A stretch of 64,000 nt of DNA from Rhodococcus koreensis. Lineage in GTDB: Bacteria > Actinomycetota > Actinomycetes > Mycobacteriales > Mycobacteriaceae. The translations under genes were made by a program, and so were the position numbers. The stretch's first letter is position 1; each line of letters begins with the position of its first letter. The DNA is taken from positions 124,001 through 188,000 of the forward strand of contig NZ_FNSV01000001.1 of assembly GCF_900105905.1 (NCBI RefSeq), given 5' to 3'. Under the pieces are notes generated by a model. That model did no database searches and was not told where the DNA came from. It saw only the letters and a list, made by a program, of their open reading frames with translations. This document shows positions 27,102-35,100 of this stretch, piece after piece.

Positions 27102-28265
27102 TCAGTAGGAGCGGGGAAGCCCCAGCACCTGCTGTGAGATGTAGTTGCGGACCATTTCTTGCGAGAACGGGGCGTTGCGCAGCAGCCGCACCTCCCGCCA
27201 CAGCCGCTCGATGTGGTACTCCTTCGCGTACGCGTAGCCACCGAAGGTGGAGAAGGCCCGATCGCACGCGTCGAACCCCGCCTCGGCGCCGAGGTACTTG
27301 GCCGCGGCCGCTTCGGCGCCGCAGGGCTGCTGGGCGTCGAACAGGTCGGCCGCCTTCATGGCCATGCCTTCGGCGGCCTCGAGCCGGATCCACGAATCTG
27401 CCAGGGGATGTGCGACGGCCTGGTTCTTGCCGATCGGGCGGTCGAAAACGATGCGTTCGTTGGCGTAGTTCGTCGCCAGGTCGAGGGCGGCGCGGCCGAG
27501 GCCGATGCCCTCCATCGCGACGCAGATGCGTTCCGGATTCAAGCCGTCGAGCAGGTAGTAGAAGCCCTTGTCGACCTCTCCGACAACCTCGTGGTCGGCG
27601 ACCTCGAGGTTGTCGATGAACAGCTCGTTGGTGTCGATCGCGGCGCGGCCGAGCTTGTCGATCTCGCGGATGGTGATCCGCTCGGGATCCATTTCCGCGA
27701 AGAACAGGGTCATGCCGTGCAGTGGCTTGTCGTCGCGTCGCGGTGAGGTGCGTGCGAGCAGGAGGATGCGCTGCGCGTTCTTGGCGTTGGTGATGAATAC
27801 CTTCTGGCCGTTGATCACCCAGCCGCCGTTGATCTTGGTGGCCTTGGTCTTGATGCGGGAGGTGTCGACGCCGGCGGTGGGCTCGGTGACACCGAAGGCC
27901 ATGAGCATTTCGCCGCTGGCGAGCTTCGGCAGGTACTCGCGCTTCATCTCTTCCGAGCCGTAGCGCACGATCGGTGCCGGCGGGAAGACGTAGAAGTGGA
28001 CCGCCGAACCGCCGCTCATGCCGGCGCCCGATGCGGAGATCTCGCCCATCATCACGGCGGCCTCCTTGAGGCCCAGGCCGATGCCGCCGTACTCTTCCGG
28101 GATCATCGCGCCCAGCCAGCCGCCGGCGGCGAAGGCCTTCACGAATTCCCAGGGGTACTCGTGCTTGTTGTCCTTGTCGAGCCAGTAGTTGTTGTCGAAC
28201 TTCCGTGCCAGCGCGCGGGTTGCCTCGCGAACGACTTCGACGTTGCTCTGGTCGGTCTCACTCAT
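27102..28265 (-). CDS. Acyl-CoA dehydrogenase family protein (1)
   Basis: A 387-residue flavoprotein with the acyl-CoA dehydrogenase signatures FGVTEPTAGVD, NGGWVINGQKVFITNA and FSTFGGYAYAKEYHIERLWRE. The family introduces a C2-C3 double bond into acyl-CoA and passes electrons to ETF. The Glu of the usual C-terminal EGTS position is not seen; it reads NAPFSQEMVRN. The base may therefore lie elsewhere, as in isovaleryl-type enzymes. AAAGGA precedes ATG 28265, 13 nt after the synthetase stop. It is the third gene of the MaoC-synthetase-dehydrogenase operon. Confidence 0.85.
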   Translation of the reverse strand: MSETDQSNVEVVREATRALARKFDNNYWLDKDNKHEYPWEFVKAFAAGGWLGAMIPEEYGGIGLGLKEAAVMMGEISASGAGMSGGSAVHFYVFPPAPIVRYGSEEMKREYLPKLASGEMLMAFGVTEPTAGVDTSRIKTKATKINGGWVINGQKVFITNAKNAQRILLLARTSPRRDDKPLHGMTLFFAEMDPERITIREIDKLGRAAIDTNELFIDNLEVADHEVVGEVDKGFYYLLDGLNPERICVAMEGIGLGRAALDLATNYANERIVFDRPIGKNQAVAHPLADSWIRLEAAEGMAMKAADLFDAQQPCGAEAAAAKYLGAEAGFDACDRAFSTFGGYAYAKEYHIERLWREVRLLRNAPFSQEMVRNYISQQVLGLPRSY

Positions 28266-28278
28266 CGGTTGTCCTTTT

Positions 28279-30222
28279 CTATGAACCCGTGGATACGGGG
28301 ATGTCTTCGAGTGGTGTCGCCGGGTCGAGTGACGACATGTCCCCGACCGGGTCCCCGAGGAACCGCGCCCGGATGGCGCGGCGCATGATCTTGCCGTTCT
28401 TCGTCTTCGGCAGGGTCGCGACCGTGTGGACGGTCGGGGCGAAGGATTTGCCGGCGTTGGCCAGGGCGGTTGCCTGTAGATCGTCGAGATCGGCAACCGC
28501 GTGAGGGCGGAGAACGGCGAACGCGACGGCCCGCTGACCTCGCAGCTCGTCCGGTACCCCGATGACCGCGACCTCGCCGATCCGCGGATCCCGCAGCAGC
28601 GCCGCCTCGATCTCCGCCGGCCCCACTCGACGACCCGACAGTTTGATCGTGTCATCCGAGCGGCCGTGGATCCGCCACACCCCCTTCTCGTCGATGCTGG
28701 CGAGGTCACCATGCACCCACACCTCGTCCCACCGCTTCCAATACGTTTCGAGGTACCGGTCACGGTCGCGCCAGAACGCATGAGTCATGCCCGGGAACGT
28801 GTTCCGCACGGCCAGCTCCCCCACCTCGCCGACAAGCGGCGCACCGTCCTCCCCGAGCACGGCGGCGGCGACGCCGGGCAGCGCCCCGTTGAACGCCGCG
28901 GCCGCAGTGGGCAGGAACGGGTACCCGATGACGATGCCGCCGCCGACCTCGGTGCCGCCGCTGTAGTTGATGATCGGTCGGCGGGACCGCCCGACCTGCT
29001 GGAACAGCCACCACCAGGTGGGCTCGTCCCACGCCTCGCCGGTGGAGACGAAGGAGCGCAGCGTCGGCATCTCCCGCGCCGCCCCGTCCCCGCCCGCCAT
29101 CAGCGCGCGGGCCGCCGTCGGGGCGATGCCCTGAATGGTGACACCGTTGCGTTCGACGATCTCCCACATCCGGTCGATGGTCGGGTAGGTGGGCAGGCCC
29201 TCGATCATCACGATGGTGGCACCGAGCTGCAGTGGGCCGGTCATCAACAGTGGACCGACCAGCCAGCCGAGGTCGGTGATCCAGGAGACCACGTCGTCGG
29301 CGTGGACATCGAAGCCATAGGCGAAGTCCACCGCCGCCTTCACCCCGAAACCGCCGTGCGAGTGCACGATGCCCTTCGGGCGACCCGTGGTGCCGGAGGT
29401 GTAGACGATGGTGAGCGGGTCGTTCGCCTCGGTCGCCGCCGTCTCCACCGGTGCTGGATTCGGGTCCAGGTCGTCGAAGTAGACGTCGCGGCCCGCGTGC
29501 ATTGCGACATCGGTGCCGAGGTGGCGGAGGACGACGACGGTGCGGACCGACGGCGCCGATTCGAGCGCCTGATCCGCGGTCTCCTTCATCGGCACCGCCT
29601 TGCCGCGGCGGGTCGTGCCGTCCGCGGTGATCAACATGACCGCCTCGGAGTCCTGCAGCCGGGTGGCCAGCGCATCCGGTGCGTACCCGGTGAATGTCGG
29701 CACCGAGATCGCGCCGATCATCGCGATCGCCAGGAACGCAACCACGGCCTCGGGGACCGCGGGGACGAACAGCACCACCCGATCCCCGCGCACCACACCG
29801 AGCTGGGTCAGGTTCGCCGCGAACCTGCGCACCGCACGATCGAGCTCGGCGTAGGTCAATTTCCGCCGTTGCCCACTGTCCCCCTCGTAGATCACCGCCG
29901 TCTTGTCCACGAGTTGGCCGACAGCGTGCCGGTGTGCGCACAGGTTCGCGACATTGAGGTGCCCGCCGGTGAACCACCGCGGGAAGGGTTTGCCGTCGGA
30001 CTCGTCACGGACCTTCTCGAACGGTGCGTCGAAGGTGATCTCCAGATCGTCGACGACGGCGCGCCAGAAGCGCTCCGGGTCGGCAACCGCCGACCGGTTC
30101 AACTCCTCGATGCTCTCGTACCCCCAGCGCCGCATCGCCGTCAGCAACCGGCTGCGCTCGACGACCGACTCACTCGGCACCCACGCGTACTGCGCGGTGT
30201 CATCCTGCTGACTCTTCGTCAT
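28279..30222 (-). CDS. Acyl-CoA synthetase (acetyl/acetoacetyl-CoA synthetase type)
   Basis: A 647-residue adenylate-forming ligase. The ATP motif TIVYTSGTTGRPKG is at about residue 265, the motif STGEAWDEP and hinge GRSDDTIKLSGRRVG are seen, and the catalytic Lys is in KTKNGKIMRR near the C-terminus. Its N-terminal region (ERFWRAVVDDL, FTGGHLNVA) puts it with short-chain acetyl-, propionyl- or acetoacetyl-CoA synthetases. AAGGAG upstream supports ATG 30222. It should activate the pathway acid using ATP. It lies between the MaoC and dehydrogenase genes and is cotranscribed with both. Confidence 0.9.
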   Translation of the reverse strand: MTKSQQDDTAQYAWVPSESVVERSRLLTAMRRWGYESIEELNRSAVADPERFWRAVVDDLEITFDAPFEKVRDESDGKPFPRWFTGGHLNVANLCAHRHAVGQLVDKTAVIYEGDSGQRRKLTYAELDRAVRRFAANLTQLGVVRGDRVVLFVPAVPEAVVAFLAIAMIGAISVPTFTGYAPDALATRLQDSEAVMLITADGTTRRGKAVPMKETADQALESAPSVRTVVVLRHLGTDVAMHAGRDVYFDDLDPNPAPVETAATEANDPLTIVYTSGTTGRPKGIVHSHGGFGVKAAVDFAYGFDVHADDVVSWITDLGWLVGPLLMTGPLQLGATIVMIEGLPTYPTIDRMWEIVERNGVTIQGIAPTAARALMAGGDGAAREMPTLRSFVSTGEAWDEPTWWWLFQQVGRSRRPIINYSGGTEVGGGIVIGYPFLPTAAAAFNGALPGVAAAVLGEDGAPLVGEVGELAVRNTFPGMTHAFWRDRDRYLETYWKRWDEVWVHGDLASIDEKGVWRIHGRSDDTIKLSGRRVGPAEIEAALLRDPRIGEVAVIGVPDELRGQRAVAFAVLRPHAVADLDDLQATALANAGKSFAPTVHTVATLPKTKNGKIMRRAIRARFLGDPVGDMSSLDPATPLEDIPVSTGS

Positions 30223-30253
30223 ACCCGCTCCTTCTCGAAACGCCTGCAACCGG

Positions 30254-30724
30254 TTAGGCGTTGACCGATTCGGTCGCGGTGCGCTTGAGCATCAACCCGG
30301 CGCGGCGGCACTCACACACGACCTCGTCGCGCTGGTTGATGCCATAATGACGGAACTGAACGACGCCGGAGTCGTTGCGGCTCTTCGATTCCCGCTTGTC
30401 GAGGATCTCGGTGCGGACACGGATGGTGTCACCGTGAAAAACGGGCTTGGGGAACTTGACGTCCTCATAGCCGAGGTTGCCCAACGTGGTGCCCTGGGTG
30501 GTCTCGGGCACCGAGATACCCGACACCAGACCGAGGATGAACAGGCTGTTGACCAGGCGCTGCCCGTAGATCGAGTCCTTGCTGTACTCGGCGTCCAGAT
30601 GCAGCGGTGCCAGATTCAACGTCATCGTGCTGAACAGAATGTTGTCCGTCTCCGTCACGGTGCGCCGCGTCGGGTGATCGATGATCGCACCCGGCTCGAA
30701 TTCTTCAAAGTACAAACCAGGCAT
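30254..30724 (-). CDS. MaoC-family (hot-dog) enoyl-CoA hydratase
   Basis: A 156-residue hot-dog-fold protein. The catalytic region reads NLAPLHLDAEYSKDS, followed by RLVNSLFILGLVSG, matching the MaoC hydratase family. Related short MaoC proteins hydrate mesaconyl-type or itaconyl-type CoA esters beside CitE-like lyases; whether this one does is inference. AAAGGA precedes ATG 30724. It is the first gene of its operon, ~60 nt below an excellent operator-like site, and hydrates the double bond the dehydrogenase makes, in parallel to the crotonase-type protein at 23761. Confidence 0.85.
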   Translation of the reverse strand: MPGLYFEEFEPGAIIDHPTRRTVTETDNILFSTMTLNLAPLHLDAEYSKDSIYGQRLVNSLFILGLVSGISVPETTQGTTLGNLGYEDVKFPKPVFHGDTIRVRTEILDKRESKSRNDSGVVQFRHYGINQRDEVVCECRRAGLMLKRTATESVNA

Positions 30725-30784
30725 GGGGGTCCTTTCGATTCGGCGGGATTCCCGCCAGAACAAGTTCACGTGATATCGCATGTT

Positions 30785-30802
30785 ACACAATATATGATGT
30801 GT
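30785..30802. promoter_or_regulatory. Palindromic operator-like site upstream of the MaoC operon
   Basis: ACACAATATATGATGTGT has matching ACACA/TGTGT ends around ATATAT. It shares ACACAATATAT exactly with the site at 25826. It lies 61-78 nt upstream of ATG 30724. Confidence 0.65.
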
Positions 30803-31307
30803 GTCAATGAGACGCCGGACCTGCAGTCAGCGAGAAATCTTGATGCGGGTAGGCCCGCCCTGCCTGTTCAGCTGATGATGGTCGTCTTCAACAACCGACG
30901 ATCCGGTCCGCGGATGCGCGATGGATTCGATCCAATCGGATCTAGCCAGCTTCACCCCAAGGCCTGCACCCACGGAGAACAGAACTGGCGCATGGGGAAT
31001 CCCCGCTGAACACGCGTCAGCAGGGAGCCTGCGTGAGCTCCGGTACCGTGAGCCTCACCGGCACTGTCGGCACGTCGACTCGCCAAAATAGCCGACATCA
31101 CAGAGCCCACACAGCGGGTGCAACGTAAGCGCTAGGGCCCCCAAGAGCTCGTCGAAACCAGCGACTCTGCCGCTGGCAACGCAACAGATGTAGCCGCTAT
31201 CAGAAAAACGGCAAGACGTAGAGAAATAAGCGCGCCGAGTTACACCGAGTCCGGCCTTGGGAGGTACGTCAAGTGCGCAAATTCGGCGCTGTCGAACTAT
31301 TTCGCCG
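30803..31307. other. Intergenic stretch without a gene
   Basis: About 500 bases between the MaoC promoter and the end of the second GntR gene. Open frames here lack ribosome sites and family features. Nothing else was recognised. Confidence 0.5.
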
Positions 31308-32012
31308 CTACTTAGCGGTGTCGTCGCTCCACATGCCTTGTTCTTCGAGCTTCGCGATCAAATGATCAGCGGTGGTGGCGATGTGCTTCTTCATCATCGA
31401 TCTGGCCGCGCGGGTATTCCGGGTCCGCAAGGCCTCCACCAGCTGCGGATGTTCGTTCACCGTGGCGTCTACCTGCTGCTCGATCGTCGCGTAGAAACGG
31501 TTCGGAAGGTGCTTGACCACCGACCCCAGCAACAGCGCCAGTCGGTGCGAATCGGCGGCATGGTTGATCTGACGATGGAACTCATGACCCAAATCGGTGA
31601 CCCGCTGGCTGTCACCAGCTGCGACGGCCTCCTTGTTCTCCGCCATGATCTGGTCGAGCCTTGCCAACTGCTCCGAGCTGATGTTCGAGGCCGCCCGTGC
31701 CGCAAGCTCACCAGCGAGCTGGGCCTGCGCCCAGAACAGGTCGCGGATGTCTCGCCTGGTAAACGAGGCGACGATGAACCCACGCCGAGGCACCATCTGC
31801 ACAAAGCCCTCGCTTCGCAACAGCTGCATACCCTCCCGAACGGGGGTGTTGCTGACTCCGACCGCTTCACAGATCGGCTCCATGCGCAGAAACTCACCCG
31901 GCTTGACCTCGCCCGAGAAGATCCGTTCACGCACGTAGCTGGCCACCTGCTCAGGCAAACCCTGCTGTCGATTGGCGTTGCGCGCACCGTGCGCCCGTGC
32001 GTCCACCATCAT
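31308..32012 (-). CDS. GntR-family regulator with FCD domain (2)
   Basis: A 234-residue paralogue of the regulator at 26101. HTH: ICEAVGVSNTPVREGMQLLR; then PRRGFIVAS and an FCD domain with GHEFHRQIN, SVVKHLPNRFY and HIATTADHLI. The double ATG at 32012/32009 follows GGGAG. It is divergent from the CoA-transferase gene at 32294. CGCAT-GAT-ATGCG lies 52 nt upstream and may be its own operator. The recognition helix differs from paralogue 1 at only a few residues, so overlapping targets are expected. Confidence 0.9.
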   Translation of the reverse strand: MMVDARAHGARNANRQQGLPEQVASYVRERIFSGEVKPGEFLRMEPICEAVGVSNTPVREGMQLLRSEGFVQMVPRRGFIVASFTRRDIRDLFWAQAQLAGELAARAASNISSEQLARLDQIMAENKEAVAAGDSQRVTDLGHEFHRQINHAADSHRLALLLGSVVKHLPNRFYATIEQQVDATVNEHPQLVEALRTRNTRAARSMMKKHIATTADHLIAKLEEQGMWSDDTAK

Positions 32013-32063
32013 CTTGAGCTCCCAACCAGGTCGTTTCGTCCACCCGCACCTTACTCCACTTCC

Positions 32064-32076
32064 CGCATGATATGCG
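32064..32076. promoter_or_regulatory. Palindromic ATGCG site upstream of GntR regulator 2
   Basis: CGCATGATATGCG is CGCAT and ATGCG around a 3-nt centre, using the same ATGCG half-site as the other operator-like sites but with a shorter spacer. It is 52-64 nt upstream of ATG 32012. Confidence 0.45.
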
Positions 32077-32200
32077 ATATCGACACACCCGCTTGTGGAC
32101 ACCGGCACCACGAGAATCTTCGCCCCGTTCGGGCGACATTCAGCTCTCAACGCACGCTCCTATTGGAACAGCCGGCGCTTAGACCTAGCCAACAAACACT

Positions 32201-32218
32201 ATGATGCGTAATATATGA
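32201..32218. promoter_or_regulatory. GntR-type operator-like site upstream of CoA-transferase 3
   Basis: ATGATGCGTAATATATGA contains ATGCGT next to ATATATGA, as at 21.26 kb. It lies 76-93 nt upstream of ATG 32294 and ~190 nt upstream of the divergent GntR gene. Confidence 0.55.
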
Positions 32219-32293
32219 ACCAGATTCCACTTCCGCCGGCGAGCCGATACAGCGGGCCCAGGATGGCGCATCCTTTCCAGAACGAGGTACTCG

Positions 32294-33463
32294 ATGAGTC
32301 CGAAACCTTTGCAACACGTACGAATCCTTGAGATCGGTGGTTACATCTCCGCCCCCTACAGCACTTCGATCCTGTGTGCACTGGGAGCTGAGGTCGTGAA
32401 GGTCGAGAAGCCGCAGGGCGGTGACGACTTCCGGCGGGACCTCGATCATCGCAGCCCCTACTTCGTTCAGTACAACGCCGGGAAGAAGAGCATCGCGGTG
32501 GACGTCAAACGACCTGAGGGCGTGGACCTGGTTCGAGCCCTCCTGCCGAAGTTCGATGTCCTGATCGAAAACATCCGGCCCGGCAAACTCGCTGCACTTG
32601 GCTTGGGCCCCGGCCCGTGCCGTGAGGCCAACCCCGACCTCGTGTACACCTCCGTCACGGGATTCGGCAACGGTGGCCCCCTGATTGATCGCGCCGCCTA
32701 CGACACGATCGGACAAGCCCTGGGAGGGATGTACACCGTGATGGGCGACGCCGGTGAACCCCAACTCTCGGGCACGTGTATCGCCGATCTCATCACCGGA
32801 TTTGTCGGCGCAACCGGCGTCCTCGCCGCGCTCGTCGCACGATCGAAGACCGGGTCGGCGCCGCGAATCGAAACCTCGATGCTCGAGGCGGTCAGTGCAC
32901 TGACCGTCGACGCCCTGACCCAGATGTACGACGACGGGGCCGACCCACACCGGCAATCCCGCCATCCCCAGGCCCAGAACTTCTGCCTCCACACCGGCTC
33001 CGAGGGTGTGATCGCCATCCACCTGTCATCTTCACAGAAATTCTGGCGTTCACTCACCGACGCCATAGGACGTCCGGACTTACTCGACGATCCCCGTTTC
33101 TCGAACTACCCATCCCGGGTCCAGCACTATTCGGAACTGGTATCTGTCGTGAAGGCCGAGTTCCTCACCCGGACAGCGGACCAGTGGGAAAAAATCCTTA
33201 CCGATGCCGATGTCCCGTTCGCGCCCGTGCTCGGCATGTCCGAGTTCGCCACGCACCCGCAAACTGAGTTCCTCGAACTTCTCGAACCGCAGGACGAGGG
33301 GCCGGCGCTGCTCCGCGCTCCATGGCGATTTGACGGTGCACGCCCGAGCCGCGCCGGCTCCACGCCTCGCGTGGGCGAACACACGCGCGCGGTTGCCGCT
33401 GAGGTGTATGACGAACCAACGATCGACAAGTTGCTTCGCGACGGTGTGCTGTTCGCACCCTAA
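32294..33463 (+). CDS. CaiB/BaiF family (class III) CoA-transferase (3)
   Basis: A 389-residue class III CoA-transferase, with LGAEVVKVEKPQGGDDFRR, YNAGKKSIAVDVK, TGFGNGGP and the catalytic Asp in RAAYDTIGQALGG. It differs clearly from the two CaiB-type proteins at 22589 and 24549. GAGG upstream supports ATG 32294. The third GntR regulator follows in the same direction after 51 nt, so they may be cotranscribed. It is divergent from GntR regulator 2. The donor and acceptor acids are unknown; it adds a third CoA-transferase to the cluster. Confidence 0.9.
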   Translation: MSPKPLQHVRILEIGGYISAPYSTSILCALGAEVVKVEKPQGGDDFRRDLDHRSPYFVQYNAGKKSIAVDVKRPEGVDLVRALLPKFDVLIENIRPGKLAALGLGPGPCREANPDLVYTSVTGFGNGGPLIDRAAYDTIGQALGGMYTVMGDAGEPQLSGTCIADLITGFVGATGVLAALVARSKTGSAPRIETSMLEAVSALTVDALTQMYDDGADPHRQSRHPQAQNFCLHTGSEGVIAIHLSSSQKFWRSLTDAIGRPDLLDDPRFSNYPSRVQHYSELVSVVKAEFLTRTADQWEKILTDADVPFAPVLGMSEFATHPQTEFLELLEPQDEGPALLRAPWRFDGARPSRAGSTPRVGEHTRAVAAEVYDEPTIDKLLRDGVLFAP

Positions 33464-33514
33464 GGCCGTCCCGCGATGCCCAATGGTCCAAGACTCCGGA
33501 AGGTGCGTGCGACA

Positions 33515-34192
33515 ATGCTGCAGACCCCCAACTCCACAAAACAACAACTTCCCGAGGAAGTCGCCACACAGGTACGCGAAATGATTATTTCCGGGCAAGT
33601 ACGAGCCGGTGAATTCCTCCGAATAGAACCACTGGCCGCCGCCTTCGGCGTAAGCGCCACGCCCGTCCGAGAAGGACTCCTCACACTCCGCAGCGAAGGA
33701 TTCGTGGAAACGGTCCCTCGACGTGGGTTCCTCGTGCTTCCCGTCACCCGGCAAGACGTCCGCGATCTCTTCTGGGCACAGGCCCAGCTGGCCGGCGAGC
33801 TTGCATCGCGAGCCGCCACGCGCATCACCCGTGACCAGATTGAAGAGCTGAGAATGAGTCTCGATGAACATCAGGACGCAATAGCACGGCGCGACGGTGG
33901 TGAAATCGCCTCACGGGGCCACTCCTTTCACCGCAAGATCAACATCGCCGCGGACTCACCGCGGCTCGCCCGACTGTTGGACTCGGTTGTCACGAACCTG
34001 CCAAACCGCTTATATGCCACCGTCGACGGCCACATTTCGACCACACAGGTCGACCATCCTCTCATACTCGACGCCTTGAGTAAACGCGCCTCCAAGAAAG
34101 CGAGAGCTCTCATGGAAGCCCATATCCTCGACGGAGCCGATCACTTGATCTCAGAACTCGAGCTGCGTGGCTTGTGGGCTGACACCCGCTAG
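33515..34192 (+). CDS. GntR-family regulator with FCD domain (3)
   Basis: A 225-residue paralogue of the regulators at 26101 and 31308. HTH: LAAAFGVSATPVREGLLTLR, then PRRGFLVLP and an FCD domain with GHSFHRKIN, SVVTNLPNRLY and HILDGADHLI. It is closer to regulator 1 than to 2. ATG 33515 follows GGAAGG at longer spacing; an in-frame ATG at 33476 is possible. It follows the CoA-transferase gene by 51 nt. No operator-like site is seen directly upstream of it. Confidence 0.88.
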   Translation: MLQTPNSTKQQLPEEVATQVREMIISGQVRAGEFLRIEPLAAAFGVSATPVREGLLTLRSEGFVETVPRRGFLVLPVTRQDVRDLFWAQAQLAGELASRAATRITRDQIEELRMSLDEHQDAIARRDGGEIASRGHSFHRKINIAADSPRLARLLDSVVTNLPNRLYATVDGHISTTQVDHPLILDALSKRASKKARALMEAHILDGADHLISELELRGLWADTR

Positions 34193-34317
34193 TGCGGCGT
34201 GGCATGAGTATTTTGACAGTCGAGAGCGAATGGCACTACGCGCATTTCCGTCGCTGCGGCGAGGGCCTCAAACCTCGGAGGCTTCGGCTGTCCCGACTAT
34301 CGGATGTGTGAATTCCC

Positions 34318-34635
34318 ATGAACTCTCGTGAGTATCGCCAGTGGCGCCAAAGGCGTCGCGCCTGGATCGAAGCCAACCGCAAACGCAACCATCCTGACAC
34401 CGAGGCGGAGCTCCTCATTGAGTTCGCCAGCAAATGGGCACCGTTCGGGGGCGCCACCGAGGAGGAAATCCTTGTGCACTTCGGAATGACAATGCGCCGG
34501 TTCATCGAGCGATTGTGGCAGGTCATCCCTGAATCGAACTGTGCCCAAGACGAGATACGCATTTTAGCGAGCGTATACCCGCACCCCCGCCGAGTCGGCG
34601 ACCCGCACGTCATTGGGTGTGACCGGATCGTCTAG
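34318..34635 (+). CDS. Small basic protein, DUF3263-like
   Basis: A 105-residue protein. The middle (ELLIEFASKWAPFGGATEEEILVHFGMTMRRFIERLW) resembles the small DUF3263 family found in actinobacteria, which looks like a helix-turn-helix; the longer run is positions 39-74. The N-terminus is rich in Arg. Function is not known; a small DNA-binding role is possible. It stands alone between the third GntR gene and the hydrolase at 35101. The resemblance is by eye only. Confidence 0.5.
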   Translation: MNSREYRQWRQRRRAWIEANRKRNHPDTEAELLIEFASKWAPFGGATEEEILVHFGMTMRRFIERLWQVIPESNCAQDEIRILASVYPHPRRVGDPHVIGCDRIV

Positions 34636-35100
34636 TGTCTCGCGACAACTTGTTCGTCAAACAACTTGCCCCACGCCGCACTAGCCGCCGGAACGGTCAA
34701 GGATCGCCAGTAGGTCGGGTAGGACGGCCGTCGGCGACCTCTTCCAGGTACCGGTGGGCGGCGATGCCTCGGTCGTGGTGGGCCCCGGTCCAATTCACGG
34801 CGATGTCCGAGACCGGCGCAGCTTGATCGATGGAGTCGCGGCCCGCCGGGTCGGGGCCGCTTGTACAAAGGGGCGCCTTCCCGATCAGATGCGCACAGAC
34901 TAGGACTAGGACTAGGACTAGGGCGAGTAAATCTAGGAAGAACTGTCCCCTGGATGCGACTGCCCGGGCGGGACACAATAGTTGTGGCTACCAATGCATA
35001 TGACTGCGACTGGTTACCCCTGCGCAGCCGCCAAATTGCACTCACAGTCACACACAGCTTGCAAATTGAACTGTGGAACACGATAAAGGGATTTGAGGAC
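34636..35100. other. Intergenic stretch with possible decayed minus-strand gene
   Basis: About 465 bases without an intact gene. On the minus strand two frames give peptide-like stretches that could join by a frameshift near 34730 (IAAHRYLEEVADG, then TVPAASAAWGKLFDEQV). They look like a decayed gene end whose family I do not recognise. The stretch also holds the hexamer repeat at 34898 and the promoter of the hydrolase at 35101. Confidence 0.3.
34898..34921. repeat. Tandem hexamer repeat, (GACTAG)x4
   Basis: Four perfect copies of GACTAG in a row, 180 nt upstream of the hydrolase gene at 35101. No function is evident; such runs can vary in number by slippage. Confidence 0.85.

Noticed and set aside
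28501..30264. Plus-strand open frame of ~590 codons
   Set aside because: It mirrors the acyl-CoA synthetase gene; its product is His/Arg-rich with no domain, as expected for a shadow of GC-rich coding DNA.
34697..34978. Small minus-strand gene with a Leu/Val-rich start
   Set aside because: The hydrophobic run comes from translating the tandem GACTAG repeat. No ribosome site is seen; only a decayed gene end is possible.
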